Of a DNA stretch of 64,000 nt, positions 51,919 through 60,872 are shown one piece after another (position 1 is the stretch's first letter; every line of letters starts with the position of its first letter). Under the pieces are notes generated by a model that was not told the origin of the DNA, searched no databases, and was given only the letters and a program-made list of their open reading frames with translations. The stretch comes from an uncultured Eubacteriales bacterium. GTDB taxonomy: Bacteria > Bacillota > Clostridia > Christensenellales > Aristaeellaceae. The DNA is taken from assembly GCA_902764875.1 (NCBI GenBank), contig CACWXP010000013.1:1-64000 (forward strand), written 5' to 3'. The translations under genes and the position numbers were made by a program.

Positions 51919-53229
51919 TTACTGTTTAGTCAACCGCTCCGCGATCTTCCGAACTTCCTCATAAACCCGATCCTCATCGATCGTGGTCAGCTTCCCGTGA
52001 TCCATCAGCACCTTCCCGTCGACGATCACGGTGTCGACCTCGCTGCCGGTGGCGGAATAAACCAGTCCGGAGACGATATTGTTTGCCGGAATGAACTGCG
52101 GCACGTTCAGGTCGATCAGGATCAGGTCGGCCAGCGCGCCCTCCGCGATCACGCCCAGCTCGCCCTCCCGGCCGAGGGCCTTCGCCCCGTTCACCGTGGC
52201 CATCTTCAGCACGTCTCCCGCGTCAACGTTCTGCGCCTGCCGGGTCGCGCCCTTGTAAACCAGCCCCGCGGCGTTCATCTCGCTGAAAAGGTTCAGCGTG
52301 TTGTTGCTGCCGGCGCCGTCGGTGCCAAGACATACGTTGATCCCTGCGTCCAGCATCTTCTGCGCCGGGGCGAACCCGTTCCCAAGCTTCATGTTGCTCT
52401 TCGGGCAAAGGGCCACGCTCACGCCTTTCCGGGCCATCAGTGCAATGTCTTCGTCCGTGGCGTAAACGCAGTGGGCCACCAGGCAGGGAATGTCGAATTC
52501 GCCCTCAGAATCTACGTACTGAATCGGCGTCACGCCGCCGCGATCCGCGGCGATGGATTCCATCTCCCCCCGGCTTTCGGAAAGGTGAATCGTCTGGCCG
52601 ATCCCCCGTTCCCGGCTCGACTGCGTCAGCTTCCGCAGATAGTCCGGCATGCAGCTGTAGGGCGCGTGCGGCCCGTGAAGGAACTGCAGCCGCTCTTCAT
52701 CTTTGAACATCTCCATCTCGCGAACGGCCTGGCCGAACTTCATGATGGATTCCTCGCTGTCCGAAACCCCTGCCAGTCCCCGGGAAATCGCCGCCCGGAA
52801 GCCGGATTCCTTCACCGCGCCGGCGGCGGCGGACCGGGGCCCGCTCGTCTCCTGTGCGCTCTTGATCGTCATGTCGACGAAGCAGGTGGTCCCGCTCCGG
52901 ATCATCTCGATGATGCCCAGCAGCGTTGTCCAGTAGATGTCCTCCTCGGTCATCCCGTCCTCCACCTTCTGCACCTTGTCCAGCCATTCGAAAAACGCCA
53001 GATCGTCGGCATAGTTCCGGTGGATCGTCATATAAACGTGGGTGTGGGCGTTGATCAGCCCGGGCATCACCAGTTTGCCCGCCGCGTCGATCACGTCACA
53101 GCCGTCGGTCGGGATCCCCGGCGCCACCCGCGCGATCCGGTTCCCGTCGATCAGCACGTCCAGCTTCTCCGTGCGCCAGCCGTCTTCGCCCAGCAGCAGC
53201 ACCAGCCCGTTTTTGACAACCTTTTTCAT
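51919..53229 (-). CDS. mtaD: S-adenosylhomocysteine/5'-methylthioadenosine deaminase (amidohydrolase)
   Basis: Removes ammonia from the adenine ring of SAH, MTA or 5'-deoxyadenosine to give the inosine form. The 436-residue amidohydrolase has metal ligands in INAHTHVYMT, later histidines in HLSES and AHCVY, and LGTDGAGSNN with the catalytic aspartate. The context with adenosylhomocysteinase and a PfkB kinase points to recycling of SAM by-products in the cytosol. The ATG follows AAGGAG. The substrate preference among SAH, MTA and 5'-deoxyadenosine cannot be read. Confidence 0.88.
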   Translation of the reverse strand: MKKVVKNGLVLLLGEDGWRTEKLDVLIDGNRIARVAPGIPTDGCDVIDAAGKLVMPGLINAHTHVYMTIHRNYADDLAFFEWLDKVQKVEDGMTEEDIYWTTLLGIIEMIRSGTTCFVDMTIKSAQETSGPRSAAAGAVKESGFRAAISRGLAGVSDSEESIMKFGQAVREMEMFKDEERLQFLHGPHAPYSCMPDYLRKLTQSSRERGIGQTIHLSESRGEMESIAADRGGVTPIQYVDSEGEFDIPCLVAHCVYATDEDIALMARKGVSVALCPKSNMKLGNGFAPAQKMLDAGINVCLGTDGAGSNNTLNLFSEMNAAGLVYKGATRQAQNVDAGDVLKMATVNGAKALGREGELGVIAEGALADLILIDLNVPQFIPANNIVSGLVYSATGSEVDTVIVDGKVLMDHGKLTTIDEDRVYEEVRKIAERLTKQ

Positions 53230-53264
53230 TCAAAACTCCTTCTTGCTCTTGCGATCGCTGTTAT

Positions 53265-53292
53265 GGACCGGTCCACTTTTGCTATCCGGTCC
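53265..53292. other. intercistronic hairpin between ahcY and the deaminase gene
   Basis: GGACCGG (53265-53271) pairs with CCGGTCC (53286-53292). There is no T-run, so it may be an RNA processing or stability element in the operon rather than a terminator. Confidence 0.45.
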
Positions 53293-53316
53293 GCGCTTCC
53301 CCGACCCCCGATCTCT

Positions 53317-54561
53317 TCAAATCGCTGATTCGTTCAGATACTTCTCCTGCTCCGGCGTCAGCCGGTCAATCGTGATCCCCAGGAACTTCAGCTTCCGGTT
53401 GGCAACCTCCAGGTCCACCTCCCGCGGAACGTCGATCAGCTTCTCGGTCAGCCGGCCCTCGTGCTCAACCAGGTATTTCGCCGAAAGCGCCTGAATCGCA
53501 AAGCTCATATCCATGATTTCCGCCGGATGGCCGTCGCCGGCCGCCAGGTTCACAAGCCGCCCCTCCGCCAGCACGTACACGTGCTTGCCGTTCGGCAGCG
53601 TGTAGCCCATAATGTTGTTCCGCATCTCCCGGGCCTCCGTGGCGATCTCCCGCAGGCGCTTCATGTCGACCTCCACGTCGAAATGCCCGGCGTTGCAAAG
53701 GATCGCGCCCTCTTTCATCACCAGGAAGTCCTTCTCCGTAATGACCCCGGCGCACCCGGTAACGGTAACGAAGAAATCGCCCACCTTCGCCGCCTCGTTC
53801 ATCGGCAGCACCGTGAAACCGTCCATGTAGGCTTCGATGGCCTTGATCGGGTCGATCTCCGTCACGTAAACCTGCGCCCCCAGGCCCTTGGCCCGCATGG
53901 CCACACCCTTGCCGCACCAGCCGTAGCCGGCCACGACCACGTTCTTCCCGGCCACGATCAGGTTCGTCGTCCGGTTGATGCCGTCCCAAACGGACTGGCC
54001 CGTGCCGTAGCGGTTGTCAAAAAGGTGTTTGCAGTCCGCGTTGTTCACTTTCACCATCGGGAAGCGAAGCTTTCCCGCGTTGTTCATGGCGATCAGGCGC
54101 ACGATGCCCGTCGTGGTCTCCTCGCATCCGCCGATCACGTATGGCAGTTCGTCCGTCAGTTCCGTGTGCAGCATGTGCACCAGATCCCCGCCGTCGTCGA
54201 TGATGATGTTGGCGTGGTGGCGGAGGGTCTCCCGGATGTGGGCGTTGTATTCCTCCTCCGTGGCCCCGTGCCAGGCAAAAACGTTCAGCCCGGCCTTCAC
54301 CAGCGCCGCGGCCACGTCGTCCTGGGTGGACAGGGGATTGGACCCGGTCACGAACATTTCCGCCCCGCCGGCGGCCAGCACCTTGCAAAGGTAAGCTGTT
54401 TTCGCCTCCAGATGAATGGAAAGGGCGACGCGCTTTCCGGCAAAGGGTTTCGTCTTGGAAAAATCCTCCTCCAGGCTCCGCAGCAGCGGGCAGTTCCGCC
54501 GCACCCATTCAATCTTGTTCTCGCCCGAAGGTGCCAGGTTGATGTCCCGAATCATGCTCAT
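53317..54561 (-). CDS. ahcY: adenosylhomocysteinase
   Basis: Splits S-adenosylhomocysteine into adenosine and homocysteine, relieving inhibition of methyltransferases. The 414-residue protein shows the substrate-domain residues in VNNADCKHLFDNRYGTGQS and the NAD-binding VAGYGWCGKGVAMRAKG. Further support comes from VTGCAGVITEKDF, CNAGHFDVEVD and the C-terminal LTPEQEKYLNES. It is slightly shorter than many homologues, lacking the insertion seen in some. It lies 18 bp downstream of rfbC in the same direction. The ATG at 54561 follows GAAGGAG. Confidence 0.94.
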   Translation of the reverse strand: MSMIRDINLAPSGENKIEWVRRNCPLLRSLEEDFSKTKPFAGKRVALSIHLEAKTAYLCKVLAAGGAEMFVTGSNPLSTQDDVAAALVKAGLNVFAWHGATEEEYNAHIRETLRHHANIIIDDGGDLVHMLHTELTDELPYVIGGCEETTTGIVRLIAMNNAGKLRFPMVKVNNADCKHLFDNRYGTGQSVWDGINRTTNLIVAGKNVVVAGYGWCGKGVAMRAKGLGAQVYVTEIDPIKAIEAYMDGFTVLPMNEAAKVGDFFVTVTGCAGVITEKDFLVMKEGAILCNAGHFDVEVDMKRLREIATEAREMRNNIMGYTLPNGKHVYVLAEGRLVNLAAGDGHPAEIMDMSFAIQALSAKYLVEHEGRLTEKLIDVPREVDLEVANRKLKFLGITIDRLTPEQEKYLNESAI

Positions 54562-54579
54562 AACGACATTCGCTCCTTC

Positions 54580-55140
54580 TCAATTTTTTTCTGCCCACCC
54601 AAAATCCTGCTCCGCAAACCCCGGATGCTTCCCGTCGCGTTCCGAAGTCTTGTAAGCCACGTCCAGCTCCGGCCACGCGATGCCGATCGCCGGATCGTTC
54701 CAGGGAATGCCCCCTTCGGAAGCGGGATCGTAAACGTCCGTGCACTTGTAGGTGAACGTCGCCTGCTCCGAAAGCACCAGGAATCCGTGGGCAAATCCCG
54801 GCGGCACCCAGAACATCTGCTTCGCCTCCGCGTCCAGTTCCACGGCCACGTACTGCCCGAAGGTTGCCGACCCGGGCCGCACGTCCACCGCAACGTCGAA
54901 AATCTTCCCCGAAGTGATCCGCACCAGCTTCCCCTGGGTGTGGGCCTTCTGGAAATGCAGCCCCCGCAGCACGCCCTTGCCGGACGACGATTCGTTGTCC
55001 TGCACAAAGGGCCCCCGGATGCCGGCGGCGGCAAACTCCGCCTCCTTGTAGGTCTCGAGGAAATACCCCCGGCTGTCCCCGTGAATCTCCGGCGTGATCA
55101 AAATCACGTCCGGAATGGCCATTTTCTCAAATGTAAACAT
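54580..55140 (-). CDS. rfbC: dTDP-4-dehydrorhamnose 3,5-epimerase
   Basis: Epimerises dTDP-4-keto-6-deoxyglucose on the way to dTDP-L-rhamnose. The 186-residue cupin-like protein has RGYFLETYKEAEF, GVLRGLHFQ with the catalytic histidine, WVPPGFAHGF and the catalytic tyrosine in TYKCTDVYDP. The other rhamnose genes (rfbA, rfbB, rfbD) are not in this window, so they may be elsewhere or the product may feed another 6-deoxy sugar. It lies directly after the sugar transferase gene (1 bp gap), so the two are co-translated. Confidence 0.93.
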   Translation of the reverse strand: MFTFEKMAIPDVILITPEIHGDSRGYFLETYKEAEFAAAGIRGPFVQDNESSSGKGVLRGLHFQKAHTQGKLVRITSGKIFDVAVDVRPGSATFGQYVAVELDAEAKQMFWVPPGFAHGFLVLSEQATFTYKCTDVYDPASEGGIPWNDPAIGIAWPELDVAYKTSERDGKHPGFAEQDFGWAEKN

Positions 55141-55141
55141 C

Positions 55142-56671
55142 TCACATCGCCCCGTCTCTTTTTAATACCGTCTTCACCGTCTTGGCCAGAATCTTGATGT
55201 CCAGGCCGATGGACCAGTTGTTGATGTACTCCGTATCCAGCCGCACAACCTCTTCAAAGTCGGTGATCGCACTCCGCCCGGAAACCTGCCAAAGGCCGGT
55301 CAGCCCCGGCTTTGTCGCCAGCCGCGCCCGGTGGTGATACTTGTATTTCTCCCACTCGTCCTCCGTCGGCGGCCGGGTCCCCACCAGGCTCATGTCGCCC
55401 TTCAGCACGTTGAAAAACTGCGGAAACTCGTCCAGACTCATGCTCCGGATCTTCTCGCCGATGCCCGTTACCTGCTTCCCGTCGACGATCTTGTTGCCGA
55501 TGATCCGCGGGTCAAAGTCCATTTTGAACATCATCCCGTCGGCCACCCGGTTCTGTTCCATCAGCTCTTTCTTCCGCTCCTCCGCGTCCATGTACATGGA
55601 GCGAATCTTGTAGCATTTGAAGCGCTTCCCGTTCCGCCCGATGCGGATCTGTTTGAAAAGAATCGGCCCCGGGCTTTCCTTTTTGATCTTTGGCCCGAGC
55701 ACGGCCATCAGGATCAGCGCGAAGATGCTCCCGATCAGCCCGCCCACGATGTCCATCACCCGCTTCACCAGCAGCTGCCACGGGCTCACCGAGTTCGTCG
55801 TCATCGTCAGCACGCTGTATCCGCCGATCTTTTCGATGAAGCTCTGCCCGCCGGCGCTGGTAATCGGCAGGCGGATGTGAATCGGCACCGCCATCTCCCG
55901 GCATTGCTCGATCAGCCTTGCCACGCCGCTCTGATCCGCGGGCCGCGGTTCCGCCGGCTGCGTGCCGTAGGTGTCGTCGATGAAGTTCTCAATCTCCTCA
56001 TACGTGGCGGTCTTCAGGTCCGAAAGGTGCTCCGGATAAACGAACACCTCGTCCACCCATTCCCGGCAGATGTATTCCGCCGCGTTCTCAAGGTTCGCGA
56101 CGACCTTCACGCCCTCGATGGTCTCCCCCGTGCCGTCCCGGTTCGAAAGGATGATCCCGGAGTACTGGAAATCGTCCAGCGTGTCGGCCTTGGCCAGAAT
56201 CTTCGCCACGGAGTTTTCGTCCGCCACCAGGATCATCGTGTCCTTGTTCTTCTCCTGGTTGATCCGCCGCACCACCGGCTTCCAAAGGATCCGCGCCAGA
56301 TATCCAAGGAAGAAATGAATCCCGATCGTCAGATACAGCGTAATCCGCGAATAAGCCTCGCCGGCCTGCACCGAGAAGATGTACAGCGTCATGATCGCCA
56401 TGATCAGCGCCGACTGCTTCAGCGTCTCCCCGAGTTCCACCAGATATCCGCGTTTCATCACGTTGTGCAGCGTGTTAAAAAATACGATCACCAGAAAATC
56501 CACCGCGGCCAGAATGATGCCCAGGGATTTGTAAACCATCATGGAGTAGGGCCATTCGCCCCAGCCGAACCGGATCATGTAGCCCAGCACATAGGAAATC
56601 TGCAGAACCAGAAGGTCCATCAGAATGAAGTCAATGTGCTTCAGCCAGCCCTGCCTGTTCCTTTTATACAT
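55142..56671 (-). CDS. polyprenyl-phosphate sugar-1-phosphate transferase (exopolysaccharide initiating enzyme)
   Basis: Transfers the first sugar phosphate to undecaprenyl phosphate to start a surface-polymer repeat. The 509-residue protein has about five N-terminal membrane helices, a central CoA-binding-like domain and the C-terminal bacterial sugar transferase domain (about 300-509). That domain has KRVMDIVGGLIGSI, SPGPILFKQIRIGRNG, YKIRSMYMDAE, MSLDEFPQFFNVLKGDMSLVGTRPP and KPGLTGLWQVSGRS. The WcaJ/WbaP-type layout points to a hexose-1-phosphate donor, not specified. It heads the five-gene minus operon. Confidence 0.92.
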   Translation of the reverse strand: MYKRNRQGWLKHIDFILMDLLVLQISYVLGYMIRFGWGEWPYSMMVYKSLGIILAAVDFLVIVFFNTLHNVMKRGYLVELGETLKQSALIMAIMTLYIFSVQAGEAYSRITLYLTIGIHFFLGYLARILWKPVVRRINQEKNKDTMILVADENSVAKILAKADTLDDFQYSGIILSNRDGTGETIEGVKVVANLENAAEYICREWVDEVFVYPEHLSDLKTATYEEIENFIDDTYGTQPAEPRPADQSGVARLIEQCREMAVPIHIRLPITSAGGQSFIEKIGGYSVLTMTTNSVSPWQLLVKRVMDIVGGLIGSIFALILMAVLGPKIKKESPGPILFKQIRIGRNGKRFKCYKIRSMYMDAEERKKELMEQNRVADGMMFKMDFDPRIIGNKIVDGKQVTGIGEKIRSMSLDEFPQFFNVLKGDMSLVGTRPPTEDEWEKYKYHHRARLATKPGLTGLWQVSGRSAITDFEEVVRLDTEYINNWSIGLDIKILAKTVKTVLKRDGAM

Positions 56672-56716
56672 TCACCCGCAGCCTCTTCCCCGCCATATCT
56701 GGAGTCTCCAACAGGA

Positions 56717-56745
56717 ATTATATCCTATATATATGGATCAGTCAA
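56717..56745 (-). promoter_or_regulatory. promoter of the sugar transferase/rfbC/ahcY operon
   Basis: On the minus strand TTGACT (56745-56740), 17 bp and TATAAT (56722-56717). Confidence 0.8.
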
Positions 56746-56754
56746 TGAAACGGC

Positions 56755-56785
56755 TGTGCCACGGGGGACAGACCCCAATGGCGCA
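56755..56785. repeat. second GGGGACAGACCCC element
   Basis: TGTGCCACGGGGG-ACAGA-CCCCAATGGCGCA is an imperfect palindrome with the same core and arm layout as the element at 49192. It is intergenic here, between divergent promoters. Confidence 0.65.
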
Positions 56786-56817
56786 AAGTGCAAAACCACC
56801 CCGCCCCCCGGCAGGTG

Positions 56818-56840
56818 CGAAGGCTCCGGTAGAGCCTTCG
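56818..56840. repeat. perfect 9-bp hairpin in the divergent intergenic region
   Basis: CGAAGGCTC (56818-56826) pairs with GAGCCTTCG (56832-56840) around CGGTA, with no T-run. It lies upstream of the plus-strand promoter at 56877. Confidence 0.6.
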
Positions 56841-56876
56841 TTGAATGACCGTACCCCAACGCCCCAAGGCAGAAGC

Positions 56877-56905
56877 GTGACAACAAGCACAATAAATGAT
56901 AGAAT
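56877..56905 (+). promoter_or_regulatory. promoter of the plus-strand polysaccharide genes
   Basis: GTGACA (56877-56882), 17 bp and TAGAAT (56900-56905), 31 bp before the ATG at 56936. Confidence 0.65.
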
Positions 56906-56935
56906 GCCTGTGAATGTTTTTAAGCGGAGGACGAG

Positions 56936-58729
56936 ATGCTTTCTGTAATCGTGTTCGGGCTCACCCTGATGGCCGGCGGCGTGTTCGCCGGGGCCTTTTT
57001 CCGCCGCGATTTCGCAGACATGCTGCCCCTGTCGGCCATGGGCCTCATCCTCGTTCTCTATCTCGCCGGCTTCCTCGGCGCCCTGAAAGCCGGGGTCTTC
57101 CTGATCCTCGGCCTCGCCCTGCTCCTGTATGCAATTTCAGTCCCCCGTCTGCTGAAGGAAAAATCCGCCAAACAGTTCCTGAAAAATCATTTCGGCGCCG
57201 AAGGCGTTTACTTCATTATAATATATGTCATCCTCGTGGCCCTGAACGTCGGCCGCCTGGCCTGGCATCACGATGAACTGTCCCATTGGATGACCTGCGT
57301 CAAGGTCATGACGAATATCGACGATTTTGCGGCGAATTACGCCCTCTCCGATGCGGACTTCGCCTCCTATCCGCCCGCCATGGCCCTCTTCCAGTATTTC
57401 TTCCAGAAGCTCCATGAAATTTTCGACGGTGCCGCCCTCTTCAGCGAGTGGCGGCCGTATGCCGCCTTCCAGCTTTTCTGCTGTGCCCTCTTTTTCCCGG
57501 CCGTAAAGCGCCTCAAATACAATAAACTCTGGAAACCGGTCCTCCTCGCGGCCCTTCTGCTGATCCCCCTCGTTTTTTATCCGGATTTCTTCGCCGCCGT
57601 GCTCATCGATCCTGTCCTCGGCGTCATGGCCGGCGCCGCTTTCATGTATCTTTTTCTCTGTGAAGATACCCCCCTGCCCGAAAAAACCGCATATCTCTCG
57701 ATGCTCTGCGCCCTCCTGACTCTGATGAAGGACGCGGGCATTTTCTTCGCGGTCTTCGCGGCCGCGGCCTTTGCGGCGTCGGTTCTGATCGGCCTCCGGA
57801 AATCAAACACACCGCAGGGGGAGAAGCCCCGGACCGCGGCGCCCCTGCGATCTGCCCTCATCGCGGTCATCCCCCTTCTTTCCGCTCTGGCCGCGAAGGG
57901 ATCCTGGAAACTGATCCTGAACCGGTTCGCCACGCCCCTGTCCTTTTCTGCGCCCCTCCGCCTTGGGGAATATCTTAAAATCTTCTTCGCCGGCGGCGAT
58001 GCAACCTGGCGCGGTGAAACCGTAAAGCTGTATAAGGCCGCCCTCACCAACCCCGGCATCTATAAAATCCACGAGGGCATCACCACCAGTTATCTCCTCG
58101 TCCTGCTGCTTCTCCTGGCCGCCCTCGCTGTCTTCACCGTCCTCCGGGCCCGGAAATCCAAAAATCCCGGAAAAACAATCTTTCTGAGTATCATTCTCGC
58201 GCTCCAGACCGTGACGTACACCTTCTTCCTTGGCGCCGTGTATTTCTCAAAGTTCAGCGAAATCGAGGCGACGGAGCTCGCCTGCTTCGACCGCTATGTG
58301 CGTATCGGTATTCTCCCGCTGTTCCTGGTGCTGGCCGTCCTGGCGCTGCAGTGCCTGCAGCCCCTGAAAAACAAATGGAAAGTCCCCCTCTCGGCCGTCC
58401 TGTGCGCCGGCGTGGTTCTGCTCTGTTCCTTCGAGTGGCTCTGGGGCTTCGTCTCCCGCAAGTCCGTGCAGGACACCGTCGCGAACCGCGAACCCTACCG
58501 CGCCGTCCAGCAAACCGTCGAAACCGAGTGTTCCGGCCATGACGAAATCCTGATCCCGGACGACCTCACGATCTACGAGCGCAACATGCTCCGCTATCTC
58601 GCCCGCCCGAACAAAACCGCCGGAGTCACCCCAGCTGCCTGCGACTGGGCCATTACCCTGTCAGAGGACGCTTCCTTTATCATGGACCGGAGGGCGCAGG
58701 CTCCGCCCCATTTTGACAATCCCCGTTAA
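56936..58729 (+). CDS. large polytopic membrane protein, probably a GT-C-fold glycosyltransferase
   Basis: The 597-residue protein has about twelve hydrophobic segments and a soluble tail of about 90 residues. An acidic motif in a loop (AWHHDELSHWMTCVKVM, about 100-116) resembles the D/E-containing first external loop of GT-C enzymes that use polyprenyl-phosphate sugars. It begins the plus-strand run that continues with a GT2 enzyme, radical SAM and MBOAT genes, so surface-glycan assembly is likely. Sequence alone does not exclude a polymerase or flippase. The ATG follows GCGGAGGACG. Confidence 0.65.
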   Translation: MLSVIVFGLTLMAGGVFAGAFFRRDFADMLPLSAMGLILVLYLAGFLGALKAGVFLILGLALLLYAISVPRLLKEKSAKQFLKNHFGAEGVYFIIIYVILVALNVGRLAWHHDELSHWMTCVKVMTNIDDFAANYALSDADFASYPPAMALFQYFFQKLHEIFDGAALFSEWRPYAAFQLFCCALFFPAVKRLKYNKLWKPVLLAALLLIPLVFYPDFFAAVLIDPVLGVMAGAAFMYLFLCEDTPLPEKTAYLSMLCALLTLMKDAGIFFAVFAAAAFAASVLIGLRKSNTPQGEKPRTAAPLRSALIAVIPLLSALAAKGSWKLILNRFATPLSFSAPLRLGEYLKIFFAGGDATWRGETVKLYKAALTNPGIYKIHEGITTSYLLVLLLLLAALAVFTVLRARKSKNPGKTIFLSIILALQTVTYTFFLGAVYFSKFSEIEATELACFDRYVRIGILPLFLVLAVLALQCLQPLKNKWKVPLSAVLCAGVVLLCSFEWLWGFVSRKSVQDTVANREPYRAVQQTVETECSGHDEILIPDDLTIYERNMLRYLARPNKTAGVTPAACDWAITLSEDASFIMDRRAQAPPHFDNPR

Positions 58730-58774
58730 TTCATGTAAAATTTTCCAAAGCCCGATGAAAGGAAAACAGCGTAT

Positions 58775-59917
58775 ATGGAACTGACGATCCTGATGCCCTG
58801 CCTGAATGAAGCGGAAACCCTCGCGGTCTGCATCCGCAAGGCCCGCAAATTCCTGGAAGACAACCATGTGGACGGGGAAGTCCTGATTTCCGATAACGGC
58901 AGCACCGACGGCAGCCCGGACATCGCGGAAGCCGAGGGCGCCCGCGTGGTCCATGCCCCGGTCCGGGGCTACGGCGGCGCCCTGATCACCGGCTGCAAAG
59001 AGGCCCTCGGCAGGTACGTCATCATGGGCGACGCCGACGACAGCTATGATTTCCTGAATCTCATGCCCTTCCTCGAAAAGCTCCGCGAGGGCTACGATCT
59101 CGTCATGGGCAACCGCTTTGCCGGCGGCATCGAGCCCGGCGCCATGCCCTGGAGCCACCGCTATATCGGCAACCCGGTCCTTTCCTTCGTCGGCCGCGTC
59201 TTCTTCCACAGCCATATCCGTGATTTCCACTGCGGCCTCCGGGGCTACAACCGGGAGTCGATTCTCGCCCTGAATCTGCACACCTCCGGCATGGAGTACG
59301 CCTCCGAAATGGTCGTGAAGGCAGAGCTGAACGGCCTGAAGATCGCCGAAGTCCCCACCACCCTGAAAAAGGACGGCCGCAGCCGTCCGCCGCACCTGCG
59401 CAGCATGCGCGACGGCTGGAGACACCTGAAGTTCCTCCTCATGTATTCGCCGAACTGGCTCTTCCTTTATCCCGGCCTCTTCTTCCTTATCGCCGGCCTC
59501 ATCGGCACCGTCGTCCTCCTTTCGGGAAGGCATGTGCTCTTCAATGTTTCCTTCAGCATCAACACGCTCCTCTATTTTGCCTTCTTTATCGCCCTCGGCT
59601 TCAATATCATCTCCATGTTCCTCATCGTGAAGCTCTACGCCTACAATCACGGTTTCCTCCCGAAAAAGGATATCGACTGGAACAAGCGCCTGAAGGAGGA
59701 CCGCTTTATTTTCCTGGGCCTCCTGGCTGTCATTGCCGGCATCGTCCTCAGTATTGTCGCCGTCTCCTCCTGGAAGACGACCGGCTTCGGCGAGCTGGAT
59801 CCCGAGGTCACCATGCGCCTCACGATCCCCGCCGTCATCCTGATCGTCGTCGGCATCCAGTCCCAGCTCTCCGGGTTTATCATGAGCATCATCAAGGTGA
59901 AGTCAAATGGGAATTAA
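58775..59917 (+). CDS. GT2 family glycosyltransferase with C-terminal membrane domain
   Basis: The 380-residue protein has a DPM1-type GT-A domain (MELTILMPCLNEAETLAVC, SDNGSTDGS, and the metal-binding MGDADDSYDF) and four C-terminal membrane helices (about 225-375). Relatives make polyprenyl-phosphate sugars or glycosylate lipid-linked intermediates on the cytoplasmic face. It fits as the supplier for the GT-C-like enzyme just upstream, though this is inference. Its end overlaps the next gene by 11 bp, so they are coupled. Confidence 0.88.
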   Translation: MELTILMPCLNEAETLAVCIRKARKFLEDNHVDGEVLISDNGSTDGSPDIAEAEGARVVHAPVRGYGGALITGCKEALGRYVIMGDADDSYDFLNLMPFLEKLREGYDLVMGNRFAGGIEPGAMPWSHRYIGNPVLSFVGRVFFHSHIRDFHCGLRGYNRESILALNLHTSGMEYASEMVVKAELNGLKIAEVPTTLKKDGRSRPPHLRSMRDGWRHLKFLLMYSPNWLFLYPGLFFLIAGLIGTVVLLSGRHVLFNVSFSINTLLYFAFFIALGFNIISMFLIVKLYAYNHGFLPKKDIDWNKRLKEDRFIFLGLLAVIAGIVLSIVAVSSWKTTGFGELDPEVTMRLTIPAVILIVVGIQSQLSGFIMSIIKVKSNGN

Positions 59918-60839
59918 GGTCGTCACTTACGGCGGAAAAATCGGCTGGGCCCTGCGCACGCGCTTCTCCGGCGTCACCAGCGGCCTCTATCTGAACACCC
60001 AGTACGCCTTCCGCAAATCCCTTTTCAAAAAATACATCGACCATTTCAACCGCACCGGCGGAAAGGAGCAGCCCTGCCTCGTCTCCATCGAGACCATCAA
60101 CCGCTGCAACAGCACCTGCGATTTCTGCCCCGCGAACCGGAATGCCGAAACCCGCCCCTTCATGCGCATGGAGGAGGATCTTTTCCGCAAAATCATCGCC
60201 GAGCTCCGCGATTGGGACTACGCGGGCTATCTCAATCTCTATGTCAACAACGAGCCCCTCATGGATAAAGACATCGAGGACCGCTACGCCTATGCGAAGC
60301 AGATGCTGCCGAAGGCGAAAATGCTTCTGTATACAAACGGCCTTCTCATGACGAAGGAGCGCTTCCTGAAGCTGGCCCCCGTCGTCGATACCATGATCAT
60401 CAACAATTACACTGAAACCCTGAAGCTCCATAAAAACATCGCCGAAATTTATGAATTCGCGAAAAACGATCCGACCTTGCGGGAAAAGGATATCACCATC
60501 CAGATTCGCTATATCCATGAGATCCTCTCCAACCGCGCCGGCAGCGCCCCGAACCGGAAGGCAATGAAAACCCAGCATAAAATCTGCGTCATGCCCTTCA
60601 CGGATATGACCATCTACCCGGATGGCCGCTGCGGCCTCTGCTGCTCCGACGTCCTGGAGCAAACGACCCTCGGCGACTGCACGAAGGAAACCCTGCAGGA
60701 AATCTGGGCCAACCCCCGCTACCAAAAGACCCGCGAGGTCATCGGTCGCGACCGCGAGGACTGGCCCTTCTGCCGCGGCTGCGACTTTGTCGACTCCGGC
60801 ATCCGCAACACCTTCATGAACTCCAAAATGTTGTTTTAA
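59907..60839 (+). CDS. radical SAM/SPASM domain protein
   Basis: The 310-residue protein has the radical SAM cluster motif CNSTCDFC (about 67-74, after SIETINR) and a C-terminal SPASM-like cysteine set (IYPDGRCGLCCSDV, GDC, then CRGCDFVDSG), implying extra Fe-S clusters. Such proteins modify peptides or small molecules by radical chemistry; several polysaccharide loci carry one of unknown role. It is coupled to the GT2 gene (11-bp overlap), and an MBOAT gene follows after 33 bp. The reaction here is unknown. Confidence 0.85.
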   Translation: MGIKVVTYGGKIGWALRTRFSGVTSGLYLNTQYAFRKSLFKKYIDHFNRTGGKEQPCLVSIETINRCNSTCDFCPANRNAETRPFMRMEEDLFRKIIAELRDWDYAGYLNLYVNNEPLMDKDIEDRYAYAKQMLPKAKMLLYTNGLLMTKERFLKLAPVVDTMIINNYTETLKLHKNIAEIYEFAKNDPTLREKDITIQIRYIHEILSNRAGSAPNRKAMKTQHKICVMPFTDMTIYPDGRCGLCCSDVLEQTTLGDCTKETLQEIWANPRYQKTREVIGRDREDWPFCRGCDFVDSGIRNTFMNSKMLF

Positions 60840-60872
60840 CCCACTGTATGACTTCACTTGGGGAGATGCACC

